This document shows positions 8,645-18,376 of a stretch of DNA of 62,688 nt, piece after piece. The notes below the pieces were generated by a model. It was given only the letters and a program-made list of their open reading frames with translations. It searched no databases and was not told the origin of the DNA. The translations under genes were made by a program, and so were the position numbers. The first letter of the stretch is position 1, and each line of letters begins with the position of its first letter. Origin of the DNA: Nocardioides bruguierae (GTDB lineage: Bacteria; Actinomycetota; Actinomycetes; Propionibacteriales; Nocardioidaceae). Where the stretch lies: NCBI RefSeq assembly GCF_023656415.1, contig NZ_JAMOIL010000028.1:1-62688 (forward strand), given 5' to 3'.

Positions 8645-8656
8645 GCGGATATCCGC
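8645..8656. promoter_or_regulatory. 12-bp perfect palindrome between asnB and thrS
   Basis: GCGGATATCCGC is perfectly self-complementary and sits in the 195-bp divergent gap, about 26 bp upstream of the proposed thrS -10. A dimeric regulator could bind it and act on either gene. No regulator is encoded beside it. I saw no T-box leader in front of thrS. Confidence 0.25.
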
Positions 8657-8681
8657 GTGCGCCGCACCCCACGGGCCCGGA

Positions 8682-8687
8682 TAGCCT
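8682..8687 (+). promoter_or_regulatory. Putative -10 box of thrS (TAGCCT)
   Basis: TAGCCT fits the actinobacterial TANNNT -10 pattern, in the gap between asnB and thrS. It would give a 5' leader of about 55 nt with the AAGGAG ribosome site at its end. No convincing -35 was seen. Confidence 0.35.
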
Positions 8688-8748
8688 GTCCTGCGGGCCG
8701 GCGCCGTCGCCGTCCCGTCATCACCGCACCCGAACCAAGGAGCATCTC

Positions 8749-10734
<1,986 letters not shown>

Positions 10735-10766
10735 TCCGCACCACCCTGCAGCACCCGCACCACCAC

Positions 10767-10804
10767 CAGCAGCGCCCCGGACCACTCGGTCCGGGGCGCT
10801 GCTG
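10767..10804 (+). terminator. Rho-independent-type terminator after thrS
   Basis: A perfect 17-bp stem (CAGCAGCGCCCCGGACC and its complement) with an ACTC loop, 32 bp after the thrS stop. No U-tract follows, as is common in actinobacteria. Confidence 0.8.
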
Positions 10805-10899
10805 CGTCCGGCCCTCCCGGTGATCGAGGTGCGAGGCCGGCCACGGCCGAGCCTCGAGATCGCCGCACCTGCACAGCGGCCGGGTCGATACGGACTGAA

Positions 10900-10916
10900 T
10901 GCGACACGCTGTCGCA
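10900..10916. promoter_or_regulatory. Operator-like palindrome 1 of the diiron-oxygenase cassette
   Basis: TGCGACA-CGC-TGTCGCA is a perfect inverted repeat with a 3-nt spacer. Its half-sites are the same as those of a second palindrome whose centre is 31 bp downstream, about three helical turns, so two dimers would sit on the same DNA face. A TetR-family regulator is encoded in the cassette (13906-14676) and is the obvious candidate ligand-responsive repressor. That assignment is inference. Confidence 0.6.
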
Positions 10917-10924
10917 CCCAACCA

Positions 10925-10953
10925 TTTACAAGCGACACCGTGTCGCATTAACG
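10925..10953 (+). promoter_or_regulatory. Putative promoter of the diiron-oxygenase cassette
   Basis: TTTACA (10925-10930) resembles a -35 box, and TTAACG, 17 bp downstream (10948-10953), is a weak -10. The second operator palindrome occupies the spacer between them, which would block RNA polymerase when bound. Confidence 0.4.
10932..10946. promoter_or_regulatory. Operator-like palindrome 2 of the diiron-oxygenase cassette
   Basis: GCGACAC-C-GTGTCGC shares its GCGACAC/TGTCGC half-sites with the palindrome at 10900-10916. It lies 61 bp before the ATG at 11008, between the proposed -35 and -10. This is the classic placement for a TetR-type repressor site. Confidence 0.6.
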
Positions 10954-11007
10954 TCGTCGTGTCAGTTCCGCTCCCTCAGCAACCCGAACGCCCCGAGGTG
11001 ACCCGCG

Positions 11008-12042
11008 ATGACCACCACCCCCCTGCGACCGACCGGTCCCGAGACCCCCCTCTTCGACGAGCACGGCGCGCTGGACGAGCGCGCGCTCGAGAAGCTGGGC
11101 TACGAGCAGCGCCTGATGACGCTGTCGGAGGCCTCGGTCGACCACCACTTCGACGCCTTCACCGACATCGACTGGGACGACCCGGCCCTGGCCGTCCGCG
11201 ACGACGACCCGCGCTGGAGGCTGCCCGAGGCCGACGTGCTCGGCGGCACCGACTGGTACCGCTCGCTGCCCGAGGCCGAGCAGATCCGCATCGGCCTCTA
11301 CCGCCAGGCCTGCGTGGCCAAGGTGGGCCTCCAGTTCGAGCAGCTGCTCATCAGCGGCATCATGAACTTCACCTTCGCCCTGCCCAACGGCAGCCCGGAG
11401 TTCCGCTACTCCACGCACGAGGCGACGGAGGAGTGCCACCACACGCAGATGTTCCAGCAGCTCGTGAACCGCACGGGCGCGGACGTGGACGGCGGCACCC
11501 GCTTCTTCCGCGCCACCGCGATGCTGCTGCCGCTGGTCGCCCGCAAGTACCCCGCCATCTTCTTCTGGGGTGTCCTCGCCGGCGAGGAGCCGATCGACCA
11601 CGCGCAGAAGGCCGTGCTGCGCGCCGGGGAGAACACCCACCCGCTGCTGCGCCGGATCATGCAGATCCACGTCGCGGAGGAGGCCCGCCACATCGGCTTC
11701 GCCCACCAGTACCTGGAGCACACCTCCGCCAAGCTGGGCCGTGGCGAGCGCTTCGTCATGTCACTGCTGGTGCCGGTGCTGATGCGCTGGTTGTGCAACG
11801 AGATCGTCGTGCCGAGCAAGAAGGCGCAGCGCGACATGGGCATCCCGGCCGACGTGATGAAGCAGGTCTACTGGCGCCAGCCCGCGTCCAGGAAGTTCCT
11901 GCGCGACCTCTTCGCCGACGTCCGCATGCTCGCGGAGTCCACCGGGATCATGAACCCGCTGGCTCGCCGCATCTGGCGCCTGCTCGGCATCGACGGCCGT
12001 GCCTCCCGGTTCCGCAGCGAGCCGGCCTCGGCCGCGGCCTGA
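11008..12042 (+). CDS. AurF-like diiron oxygenase
   Basis: A 344-residue protein of the AurF/CmlI-type diiron oxygenase group. The predicted iron ligands can be read in order: Glu111, Glu142 and His145 (EECHH), Glu194, His221, Glu225 and His228 (HVAEEARH). This matches the ExxH pattern and spacing of AurF, which oxidises aryl-amines; many homologues of unknown substrate occur outside antibiotic clusters. GAGGTGA lies 6 nt before the ATG. Two operator-like palindromes lie upstream, and a ferredoxin-NADP reductase follows 34 bp downstream and could supply electrons. Substrate unknown. Confidence 0.78.
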   Translation: MTTTPLRPTGPETPLFDEHGALDERALEKLGYEQRLMTLSEASVDHHFDAFTDIDWDDPALAVRDDDPRWRLPEADVLGGTDWYRSLPEAEQIRIGLYRQACVAKVGLQFEQLLISGIMNFTFALPNGSPEFRYSTHEATEECHHTQMFQQLVNRTGADVDGGTRFFRATAMLLPLVARKYPAIFFWGVLAGEEPIDHAQKAVLRAGENTHPLLRRIMQIHVAEEARHIGFAHQYLEHTSAKLGRGERFVMSLLVPVLMRWLCNEIVVPSKKAQRDMGIPADVMKQVYWRQPASRKFLRDLFADVRMLAESTGIMNPLARRIWRLLGIDGRASRFRSEPASAAA

Positions 12043-12076
12043 CGCGACCCGAGCAGAGATCCCGAGGTACACCGCC

Positions 12077-13855
12077 GTGCCCTACGTCGTCACCCGCGCC
12101 TGCTGCGCCGACGCCTCCTGCGTCGTGGCCTGCCCGGTCAACTGCCTGCACCCGGCACCGGGCGAGCCCGGCTTCGCCGAGGCCGAGATGCTGCACGTCG
12201 ACCCCGATGCCTGCGTGGGGTGCGGCGCGTGCGCCACGGCCTGCCCGGTCGACGCGATCAAGCCGCACACCCGGCTGAGCCTGGCCGAGATGCCGTTCCT
12301 CGAGGCCAACGCCGCCTACTTCGAGACCAACCCGCACCCCGACCGCACCCCGGTGGCGCGGGTGCCCGAGCAGCGGCGCCTTCGCAGCGGCCGCCCCGTC
12401 CGCGTGGCCGTGGTGGGGGCCGGCCCCGCCGGGCTCTACGCCGCCGACGACCTGCTGCGGCACCCCGAGGTCAGCGTCGACGTGCTCGACCGGCTGCCCA
12501 CCCCGCACGGGCTGGTGCGCGCGGGCGTCGCGCCCGACCACCCCGACACCAAGCGGGTGCAGCGGCTCTTCGAGCGCATCGAGTCCCAGCCGGGGTTCCG
12601 CTACCTGCTCGGGGTGAGCGTCGGCACCGACGAGGACGTGGCGGCCGAGCGCGCCGACGTGAGCGCCGCCGAGCTGCGCGAGCACTACGACGCCGTGGTC
12701 TGGGCCGTGGGGGCCGCCTCCGACAAGCGCCTGGGCATCCCCGGCGAGGACCTCGACGGCAGCGTCTCCGCCACGGAGCTGGTCGGTTGGTACAACGGCC
12801 ACCCTGACCTGGTCGACCTGCCCGTCGACCTGGCGTCGCCGCGGGGCGGCCCGGGGGAGGAGCCGGACGACGGCAGCCGCCGTGCGGTCGTCGTGGGCAC
12901 CGGCAACGTCGCCCTGGACGTGGCCCGCGTGCTGACCGCCGACCCCGCTCGCCTGCGCGCCACCGACGTGGCCGGTCTCGCGTGGGCCGAGCTCGCGTCC
13001 TCCACGGTCACCGAGGTGGTCGTGCTGGGCCGCCGCGGACCCGCCGAGGCCGCCTTCTCCCTCCCGGAGATCCTCGGGCTGGAGGCCCTCGCCGCGCCCG
13101 AGGACGGGATCGACGTCCTCCTCGAGACCGGTGCGTGGCCGCTGCCCGCCGCCGACACTCCGCGCGGTCGGGCCCTGGCACGCCTGGCGGCCGCCCGGCC
13201 ACGCGGCCCGCTGCCGGACGGCCGACCGCGGCGCCGGGTCGTGCTGCGCACCGGAGCGGTGCCCGTCGCCGTCCTGGGCGAGGAGCGCGTGCGCGCCGTC
13301 GAGGTCGAGACCACCCGGCCCGCAGCCGACGGTCGTCCGCTGCCCACCGGCGAGGTCGCGCTGCTGCCCGCCCGCCTGCTGGTACGGGCCGTCGGCTGGT
13401 TCGGCCGCCCCGTGGCGGACCTCCCGCACGACGAGGAGACCGGCGCCGTCGTCCACGAGGACGGCAGCGTCGCGGCCCGCCCCCAGGACTTCGTCGTGGG
13501 GTGGGCCAAGCGCGGCCCCCGCGGCACCATCGGCGCGAACAAGGCGTGCGCACAGGAGACGGTGTCCTCGTTGCTGGACCACCTCGACGCGGTCACCCAC
13601 CGCGTCGCCGGTGCCGCGGGCCTCGACGACCTGCTCGCCGACCGTGGCGTGGAGGTCGTGGACCTCGCCGGCTGGCGCGCGATCGACGCCGAGGAGCGCC
13701 GCCGCGGGCAGGCCGCAGGCCGTGCCCGCTGCAAGGTGGTCGAGCCCGAGGAGATGCTGCGGCTGGCCCGCCGGGCCGCCTCCGCACCTGCCCACCGCGA
13801 GGGACTCCTGGGCCGGTACGCTCGCAGGCGGCGCCGGTCCGTCCCCACGGGCTGA
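12077..13855 (+). CDS. Ferredoxin fused to FprA-type ferredoxin-NADP(+) reductase
   Basis: A 592-residue fusion. Residues 1-65 are a bacterial-type ferredoxin: a second motif CVGCGACATACPVDAI (Cys46, 49, 52, 56) typical of a [4Fe-4S] cluster, and a first Cys group (Cys9/10, 15, 19, 23) with shorter spacing than in standard 7Fe ferredoxins. From about 107 on is an adrenodoxin-reductase-like flavoprotein: FAD site VVGAGPAGLYAA (112-123), PTPHGLVRAGVAPDH, NADP site VVVGTGNVALDVARVL, and WAKRGPRGTIGANK near the end. It would move electrons from NADPH to the iron-sulfur clusters and then probably to the diiron oxygenase upstream. GTG start with GAGGT 9 nt upstream. FprA-type fusions of this kind are known in mycobacteria. 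Confidence 0.85.
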   Translation: MPYVVTRACCADASCVVACPVNCLHPAPGEPGFAEAEMLHVDPDACVGCGACATACPVDAIKPHTRLSLAEMPFLEANAAYFETNPHPDRTPVARVPEQRRLRSGRPVRVAVVGAGPAGLYAADDLLRHPEVSVDVLDRLPTPHGLVRAGVAPDHPDTKRVQRLFERIESQPGFRYLLGVSVGTDEDVAAERADVSAAELREHYDAVVWAVGAASDKRLGIPGEDLDGSVSATELVGWYNGHPDLVDLPVDLASPRGGPGEEPDDGSRRAVVVGTGNVALDVARVLTADPARLRATDVAGLAWAELASSTVTEVVVLGRRGPAEAAFSLPEILGLEALAAPEDGIDVLLETGAWPLPAADTPRGRALARLAAARPRGPLPDGRPRRRVVLRTGAVPVAVLGEERVRAVEVETTRPAADGRPLPTGEVALLPARLLVRAVGWFGRPVADLPHDEETGAVVHEDGSVAARPQDFVVGWAKRGPRGTIGANKACAQETVSSLLDHLDAVTHRVAGAAGLDDLLADRGVEVVDLAGWRAIDAEERRRGQAAGRARCKVVEPEEMLRLARRAASAPAHREGLLGRYARRRRRSVPTG

Positions 13856-13858
13856 GCA

Positions 13859-13874
13859 GGCGGGACGTCCCGCC
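13859..13874. promoter_or_regulatory. 16-bp perfect palindrome before the TetR gene
   Basis: GGCGGGACGTCCCGCC is fully self-complementary and lies in the 50-bp gap between the reductase and the TetR-family gene. It differs from the two palindromes at 10900-10946, so it is either a separate operator or a hairpin in the transcript. Confidence 0.35.
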
Positions 13875-13905
13875 GCGGGCGCCGACGAGGCGCAGGAGGC
13901 GGAGC

Positions 13906-14676
13906 ATGAGCGGGACGACGGCGAGCACGCCGCCCGGTCGCCCCGCCGCGCGTCGCGACGGGCGACGGGACCGCTGGGACGCCCACAAGGCGGAGCGCCG
14001 CGAGCACGTGCTGGCGGCCGCCGTCGCGGTGATCGAGGAGGGCGAGGCCGGCGCCGAGGTGCCGGTCAGCGCGATCGCGGCCCGCGCGGGGCTCTCGCGC
14101 ACGGTGCTCTATCGGCACTTCGCCGATCGGGCCGACCTGGACGCCGCCGTCCAGGCGCACATCGTCCAGCAGCTCTTCGACGAGCTGCTGCCGGCCGTGA
14201 CGCTCGAGGGCAGCATCGGCGACATCATCGAGCGGATCGTCGCCACCTACGTCGCGTGGTCGGCTGCCCACCCCTCGCTGCACCGGATGATCGAGTCCGA
14301 CCTCGGGCCCGGCGGGGGAGCGGTCACCCAGGGCACCGAGGTGGTCGCCGGGCAGGTGCTGGCCCTCATCGTGGCCGCCCTCCAGCTGCTGGGCGCGGAG
14401 ATCACCGAGGACGACGCCGCGGTGCTCGACCCGCTCACCCACGGCCTCGTCGGGGCGGTCGTCGCGGCGGTCCGGCGCTGGCTGGCGCTGCCGGAGCGAC
14501 GGCCGGACGCCGTCGTCCTGGCCGAGACCGTCACCGACTCCGTCTGGTACCTCCTCGACGGGCACGCCCGGGCCCTCGGCGTCGAGCTCGACCGTGACCA
14601 GCCCCTCGCCGACCTGTTCGAGGACCCCGCCCCGCCGACCGCCCCGGCCGCGGATGGGGCAGGATCGACGACGTGA
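13906..14676 (+). CDS. TetR/AcrR-family transcriptional regulator
   Basis: A 256-residue regulator. The N-terminal helix-turn-helix is seen in VPVSAIAARAGLSRTVLYRHFADRADL (about residues 47-73), and the rest is an all-helical ligand domain with an Asp/Pro-rich tail. It is encoded downstream of the oxygenase/reductase pair and is a candidate ligand-responsive repressor of the paired palindromes at 10900 and 10932. GGAGG precedes the ATG. The last four bases overlap the GTG of the HIT gene, so the downstream genes can be read from the same transcript. Confidence 0.85.
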   Translation: MSGTTASTPPGRPAARRDGRRDRWDAHKAERREHVLAAAVAVIEEGEAGAEVPVSAIAARAGLSRTVLYRHFADRADLDAAVQAHIVQQLFDELLPAVTLEGSIGDIIERIVATYVAWSAAHPSLHRMIESDLGPGGGAVTQGTEVVAGQVLALIVAALQLLGAEITEDDAAVLDPLTHGLVGAVVAAVRRWLALPERRPDAVVLAETVTDSVWYLLDGHARALGVELDRDQPLADLFEDPAPPTAPAADGAGSTT

Positions 14677-15227
14677 GCGACGAGCACCCCGAGGGCCCGC
14701 TGGTGCAGGACGGCGTCGGCGAGCCCGACGACCTGGACCGGCTCTGGACTCCCCACCGGATGGCCTACATCCGCGGCGAGAACAAGCCCGCGGACGCCTC
14801 CGCCGGCCAGTGCCCGTTCTGCCGGGCGCCCGGCCTCACCGACGAGGACGGCCTCGTGGTGCTGCGCGGCGAGCTGGCCTTCGTCATCCTCAACCTCTAC
14901 CCCTACGCGCCGGGGCACCTGATGGTCTGCCCCTACCGCCACGTCAGCCTCTACTCCGAGACGACGGGGGAGGAGGCGGCGGAGATGGCCGTGCTGACCA
15001 AGCAGGCGATGAGGACGCTCGGCACCGTCTCGCGGGCCGAGGGCTTCAACATCGGGATGAACCAGGGCGCCGTGGCCGGTGCCGGGATCGCCGCGCACCT
15101 GCACCAGCACGTCGTGCCCCGCTGGCCGGGGGACCAGAACTTCATGCCGATCATCGGCCGCACCAAGACCCTGCCCGAGCTGCTCGGCGACACCCGGGCG
15201 CTCCTCGCCGAGAGGTGGACCGCCTGA
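14673..15227 (+). CDS. HIT-domain nucleotide hydrolase/phosphorylase
   Basis: A 184-residue HIT protein with the triad motif HLHQHVVPR (His142, 144, 146) and a CPFC pair (Cys47, Cys50) that could bind zinc with a later His. Its place directly before pgsA matches Rv2613c, the mycobacterial AP4A phosphorylase, so an Ap4A-type dinucleotide substrate is likely. The GTG overlaps the TetR stop (GTGA). A CAGGAT hexamer 7 nt upstream could also give a leaderless transcript. Confidence 0.88.
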   Translation: MSDEHPEGPLVQDGVGEPDDLDRLWTPHRMAYIRGENKPADASAGQCPFCRAPGLTDEDGLVVLRGELAFVILNLYPYAPGHLMVCPYRHVSLYSETTGEEAAEMAVLTKQAMRTLGTVSRAEGFNIGMNQGAVAGAGIAAHLHQHVVPRWPGDQNFMPIIGRTKTLPELLGDTRALLAERWTA

Positions 15228-16060
15228 TGGGCGCCCCGACCAGCAACACCCCCGCCGCCGGCCTCACCGTCACCCCCGACGACGTCTGGCTCGCCGGCGA
15301 CCTCGTCCGCGAGGCCGCCGGCCTCGCCGCCCGGATGCGCGCCGAGGCCGGCGGCAGCATCGCCACCGACACCAAGACCAGCGTCTCCGACGTGGTCACC
15401 GCCGCCGACAAGGCCGCCGAGGCCCACGTCCTGGAGCGGCTGGCCCAGGAGCGCCCGGACGACGGCGTGCTCGGCGAGGAGGGCGCGACCAGTGCCTCCG
15501 CCTCCGGCCGGGAGTGGGTCATCGACCCCGTGGACGGCACCTGGAACTTCGTCGCCGGCATCCCGTGGTGGTGCTCGGCGCTGGCGCTGCGCACCGTCGG
15601 CACCACCGGTGCCACCGACGTGCTCCTCGGCGCGGTGCACGACCCTGCGCAGGGGCGCACCTTCGTCGGCGGGCCCGGGGTGCCCACCACCGTCAACGGG
15701 GAGCCCCTGCCCCCGCTGGCCGACGTCGACCTGGCCTCGAGCGGGGTCGCCACCTACCTGCACCCCACGTTCCAGCACGGGCCGGTCGGCGACGCCTGGC
15801 GGCGTGCGGTCTCGGGCGTGGCCACGATCCGGGCGCTCGGCTCGTCCTCGATGGACTCCACGGCCGTGGCCGAGGGGCGCCTGGGCTGCCAGTTCCAGCA
15901 CAGCCTCCCCGACTGGGACCGCCTGCCCGGCGCCGCGCTGGTGCTGGGCCTCGGCGGAGCCGCCGCCCTCGTGCAGGCCGGCGGCCGCACCTGGAACATC
16001 ACCGGTGCCCCGCGCGCCGTGGCCGAGGTCGAGGCACTGCTCCTCGCCCAGGACCAGTAG
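15227..16060 (+). CDS. Inositol monophosphatase-family phosphatase
   Basis: A 277-residue Mg-dependent sugar/inositol phosphatase. The metal-binding motifs are GEEG (Glu84/85), DPVDGTWNF (Asp100, Asp103) and the late SLPDWD. Substrates in the family include inositol-1-phosphate, histidinol-phosphate, fructose-1,6-bisphosphate and PAP. It lies directly upstream of a phosphatidylinositol-phosphate-synthase-like gene, so an inositol-phosphate role is attractive but not proven. The ATG overlaps the HIT stop (TGATG) and is preceded by GAGAGGTGG. Confidence 0.82.
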   Translation: MGAPTSNTPAAGLTVTPDDVWLAGDLVREAAGLAARMRAEAGGSIATDTKTSVSDVVTAADKAAEAHVLERLAQERPDDGVLGEEGATSASASGREWVIDPVDGTWNFVAGIPWWCSALALRTVGTTGATDVLLGAVHDPAQGRTFVGGPGVPTTVNGEPLPPLADVDLASSGVATYLHPTFQHGPVGDAWRRAVSGVATIRALGSSSMDSTAVAEGRLGCQFQHSLPDWDRLPGAALVLGLGGAAALVQAGGRTWNITGAPRAVAEVEALLLAQDQ

Positions 16061-16063
16061 GGT
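16058..16063 (+). promoter_or_regulatory. Possible -10 box of pgsA overlapping the upstream stop codon (TAGGGT)
   Basis: TAGGGT fits TANNNT and includes the TAG stop of the phosphatase gene. The pgsA ATG is 10 nt further on and has no Shine-Dalgarno site, so a very short leader is plausible. Confidence 0.3.
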
Positions 16064-16073
16064 CTGGCTCGAG

Positions 16074-16694
16074 ATGTTGGACAGGTTCAAGGGCTTCTGG
16101 CAGGGCGTCATCCTCGCGCCGTTCGTGCGACTCCTGGTGCGGATGGGGGTCAGCCCGGACACGGTGACGCTCGTGGGCACCCTCGGCGTGGCCGCGGCCG
16201 CGCTGATCTTCTACCCGACGGGCCACCTGCTGGCCGGCACGGTGTTCATCACCTGCTTCGTCTTCTCCGACCTCATCGACGGTCAGATGGCGCGCAGCAC
16301 CGGCAAGTCGTCCCTCTTCGGGTCCTTCTGGGACTCCACGCTCGACCGCATCGGCGACGGAGCGGTCTTCGGGGGCCTCGCGCTGTACTTCGCGGGCCCC
16401 GGCGACAACTACCTCTACCTGTGCCTGAGCCTGTACTGCCTCGTCATGGGTGCGGTCACCTCCTACGCCCGGGCCAAGGCGGAGTCGCTGGGCCTGGACG
16501 CCAAGGGCGGCCTCGCCGAGCGCGCCGACCGTCTCGTGCTGATCCTGGTGGCCACCGGGCTGGGCGCGATCTTCGGGCTGCCGTGGCTGATGTTCGCCGC
16601 GCTGTGGATCCTCGCGTTCGCGAACTCCTACACGGTGGTCTTCCGCATTCGGAAGGTCTACGGCCAGGCCAAGGGCCGTCCGCTGCCGGGCTGA
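16074..16694 (+). CDS. pgsA: CDP-alcohol phosphatidyltransferase, phosphatidylinositol-phosphate synthase-like
   Basis: A 206-residue membrane enzyme with about six hydrophobic segments and the complete CDP-alcohol phosphotransferase signature: Asp66, Asp69-Gly70, Ala73-Arg74, Gly83, Asp87 and Asp91. It transfers a phosphatidyl group from CDP-diacylglycerol to an alcohol phosphate. The HIT-pgsA order matches Rv2613c-Rv2612c, where PgsA1 makes phosphatidylinositol phosphate. The acyltransferase and mannosyltransferase (patA, pimA) that follow in mycobacteria are absent here; pdxS comes next. Confidence 0.87.
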   Translation: MLDRFKGFWQGVILAPFVRLLVRMGVSPDTVTLVGTLGVAAAALIFYPTGHLLAGTVFITCFVFSDLIDGQMARSTGKSSLFGSFWDSTLDRIGDGAVFGGLALYFAGPGDNYLYLCLSLYCLVMGAVTSYARAKAESLGLDAKGGLAERADRLVLILVATGLGAIFGLPWLMFAALWILAFANSYTVVFRIRKVYGQAKGRPLPG

Positions 16695-16739
16695 GCCTGA
16701 CGCGGCCGGACTGGTCGCCGGCCCGCGCGGGGCTGGCCG

Positions 16740-16745
16740 TAGCAT
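16740..16745 (+). promoter_or_regulatory. -10 box of a leaderless pdxS transcript (TAGCAT)
   Basis: TAGCAT lies exactly 6 nt before the pdxS ATG, and there is no Shine-Dalgarno site. With transcription starting about 7 nt after the -10, the mRNA would begin at the A of the start codon. Confidence 0.5.
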
Positions 16746-16751
16746 GCGGCC

Positions 16752-17663
16752 ATGAGCGAGACCCAGCACAGCGTGACCGCCCCCGAGACCGGCACCGACC
16801 GCGTGAAGCGCGGCATGGCCGAGATGCTCAAGGGCGGCGTGATCATGGACGTGGTCACCCCCGAGCAGGCCAAGATCGCCGAGGACGCCGGCGCCGTCGC
16901 CGTCATGGCCCTCGAGCGCGTGCCCGCCGACATCCGCGCCCAGGGCGGCATCTCCCGGATGAGCGACCCCGACATGATCGACGGCATCGTCGAGGCCGTC
17001 TCCATCCCCGTGATGGCCAAGGCCCGCATCGGCCACTTCGTCGAGGCGCAGGTGCTCCAGAGCCTCGGCGTGGACTACATCGACGAGTCCGAGGTGCTCA
17101 GCCCGGCGGACTTCTCCCACCACATCGACAAGTGGCAGTTCACCGTGCCGTTCGTCTGCGGTGCCACCAACCTGGGCGAGGCGCTGCGCCGCATCACCGA
17201 GGGCGCCGCGATGATCCGCTCCAAGGGTGAGGCCGGCACCGGTGACGTCTCCAACGCGGTCACCCACATGCGCACCATCCGCGCCGAGATCAAGCGCCTG
17301 ACCACGCTGCCCGCCGACGAGCTGTACGTGGCCGCCAAGGAGCTCCAGGCGCCCTACGCGCTGGTCGCCGAGATCGCCCGGACCGGCACGCTCCCCGTCG
17401 TCCTCTTCACCGCCGGCGGCATCGCCACCCCCGCCGACGCCGCGATGATGATGCAGCTCGGCGCCGACGGCGTGTTCGTGGGCTCGGGCATCTTCAAGTC
17501 CGGGAACCCGGAGCAGCGGGCCGCCGCGATCGTGAAGGCCACGACCTTCCACGACGACCCCGACATGGTCGCCAAGGTCTCCCGCGGCCTGGGCGAGGCC
17601 ATGGTGGGCCTCAACGTCGACGAGCCCGCGCGCTCCATCCAGTTCGCCGAGCGCGGCTGGTGA
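16752..17663 (+). CDS. pdxS: Pyridoxal 5'-phosphate synthase lyase subunit
   Basis: A 303-residue PdxS (TIM barrel, assembles as a 12-mer). Asp33 (VIMDVVT), the Schiff-base Lys90 (VMAKARIGH) and Lys158 (RSKGEAGTGD) are present. It builds PLP from ribose-5-phosphate, glyceraldehyde-3-phosphate and ammonia delivered by PdxT. Its partner pdxT normally lies close by but is 5.5 kb downstream here, separated by the SipW-type block. A strong hairpin follows the stop codon. Confidence 0.96.
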   Translation: MSETQHSVTAPETGTDRVKRGMAEMLKGGVIMDVVTPEQAKIAEDAGAVAVMALERVPADIRAQGGISRMSDPDMIDGIVEAVSIPVMAKARIGHFVEAQVLQSLGVDYIDESEVLSPADFSHHIDKWQFTVPFVCGATNLGEALRRITEGAAMIRSKGEAGTGDVSNAVTHMRTIRAEIKRLTTLPADELYVAAKELQAPYALVAEIARTGTLPVVLFTAGGIATPADAAMMMQLGADGVFVGSGIFKSGNPEQRAAAIVKATTFHDDPDMVAKVSRGLGEAMVGLNVDEPARSIQFAERGW

Positions 17664-17667
17664 CCCA

Positions 17668-17708
17668 CCGGCCACACCGGGGGCGACGCCTGCCCCCGGT
17701 GCGGCCGG
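17668..17708 (+). terminator. Terminator hairpin after pdxS
   Basis: A 17-bp stem with one mismatch (CCGGCCACACCGGGGGC against GCCCCCGGTGCGGCCGG) and a 7-nt loop, starting 5 bp after the pdxS stop. It separates pdxS from the SipW-type block. Confidence 0.75.
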
Positions 17709-17794
17709 TCGGGTAAAAACCTGCGTCGACCTCGCAGGAACCCCGGGCAGGGACCGATGGGGGAGAGGAACCCTCCCTCTCCCCAGGAGTCGCC

Positions 17795-18376
17795 ATGCCC
17801 GCCCCGTCCGTCTCGCACCGCGGTCGATCCCGCCGCTACGCCTACGTGCGCAGCGCCGTGGCCGTCGTCGTGGCCGTGCTGCTCCTCCTGGAGATCCGGG
17901 GCACGCTGGCATCGTGGTCCGACAGCGTCGGCGTCGGCGGCGTCACCGGCCTCGCCGCCGGCAGCCTGGCGCTCACGGACACGACGGCCGGCACCTGCGC
18001 CGCCGCCGGCTGGACGATCGACTCCGCCGAGGCGGCGCCCGGCATCAGCTTCGACCCCGTCACCATGGCCCTGGTGCCCGGGGACGTGCTCACCAAGAGC
18101 TGCACGTTCACCCTGGACGCCACCGGCGAGCACCTGCGGGCCACGCTGGCCACCACCTCGCCCACCACCACCGGCGACCTGGCGGCCGAGCTCGTGGTCG
18201 GGGGTGCCTTCACCGTCGGTGGCGCCAGCGTCACCGAGGTGACCGAGGCCAACGACGGCGAGACCATCGCCGCGACCCTGTCGATCACCTACAACGGCAC
18301 CGCCGACAACACCACCCAGCTCGACACCGCCGACATCGGCGGCTACACGGTCTCCCTCACGCAGGTCCACGACTGA
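17795..18376 (+). CDS. SipW-dependent exported protein, module B substrate 1
   Basis: A 193-residue exported protein of the actinobacterial alternate-signal-peptide type. It has a basic N-terminus, a hydrophobic segment at about 19-37, then GTLASWSDSVGVGG, the aromatic-plus-Asp pattern seen after SipW-type cleavage sites. The mature part has two cysteines (GTCAAAG, KSCTF) and the segment LVPGDVLTKSCTFTL, which recurs in module C substrate 1 as LAPGDVLTRTCALTL. AGGAG precedes the ATG. The stop overlaps the next ATG (TGATG), so it is coupled to its peptidase. The mature function is unknown. Confidence 0.78.
   Translation: MPAPSVSHRGRSRRYAYVRSAVAVVVAVLLLLEIRGTLASWSDSVGVGGVTGLAAGSLALTDTTAGTCAAAGWTIDSAEAAPGISFDPVTMALVPGDVLTKSCTFTLDATGEHLRATLATTSPTTTGDLAAELVVGGAFTVGGASVTEVTEANDGETIAATLSITYNGTADNTTQLDTADIGGYTVSLTQVHD

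Noticed and set aside
8554..8748. T-box leader for thrS
   Set aside because: No T-box core sequence or specifier stem was seen; the actinobacterial T-box is mainly known for ileS.
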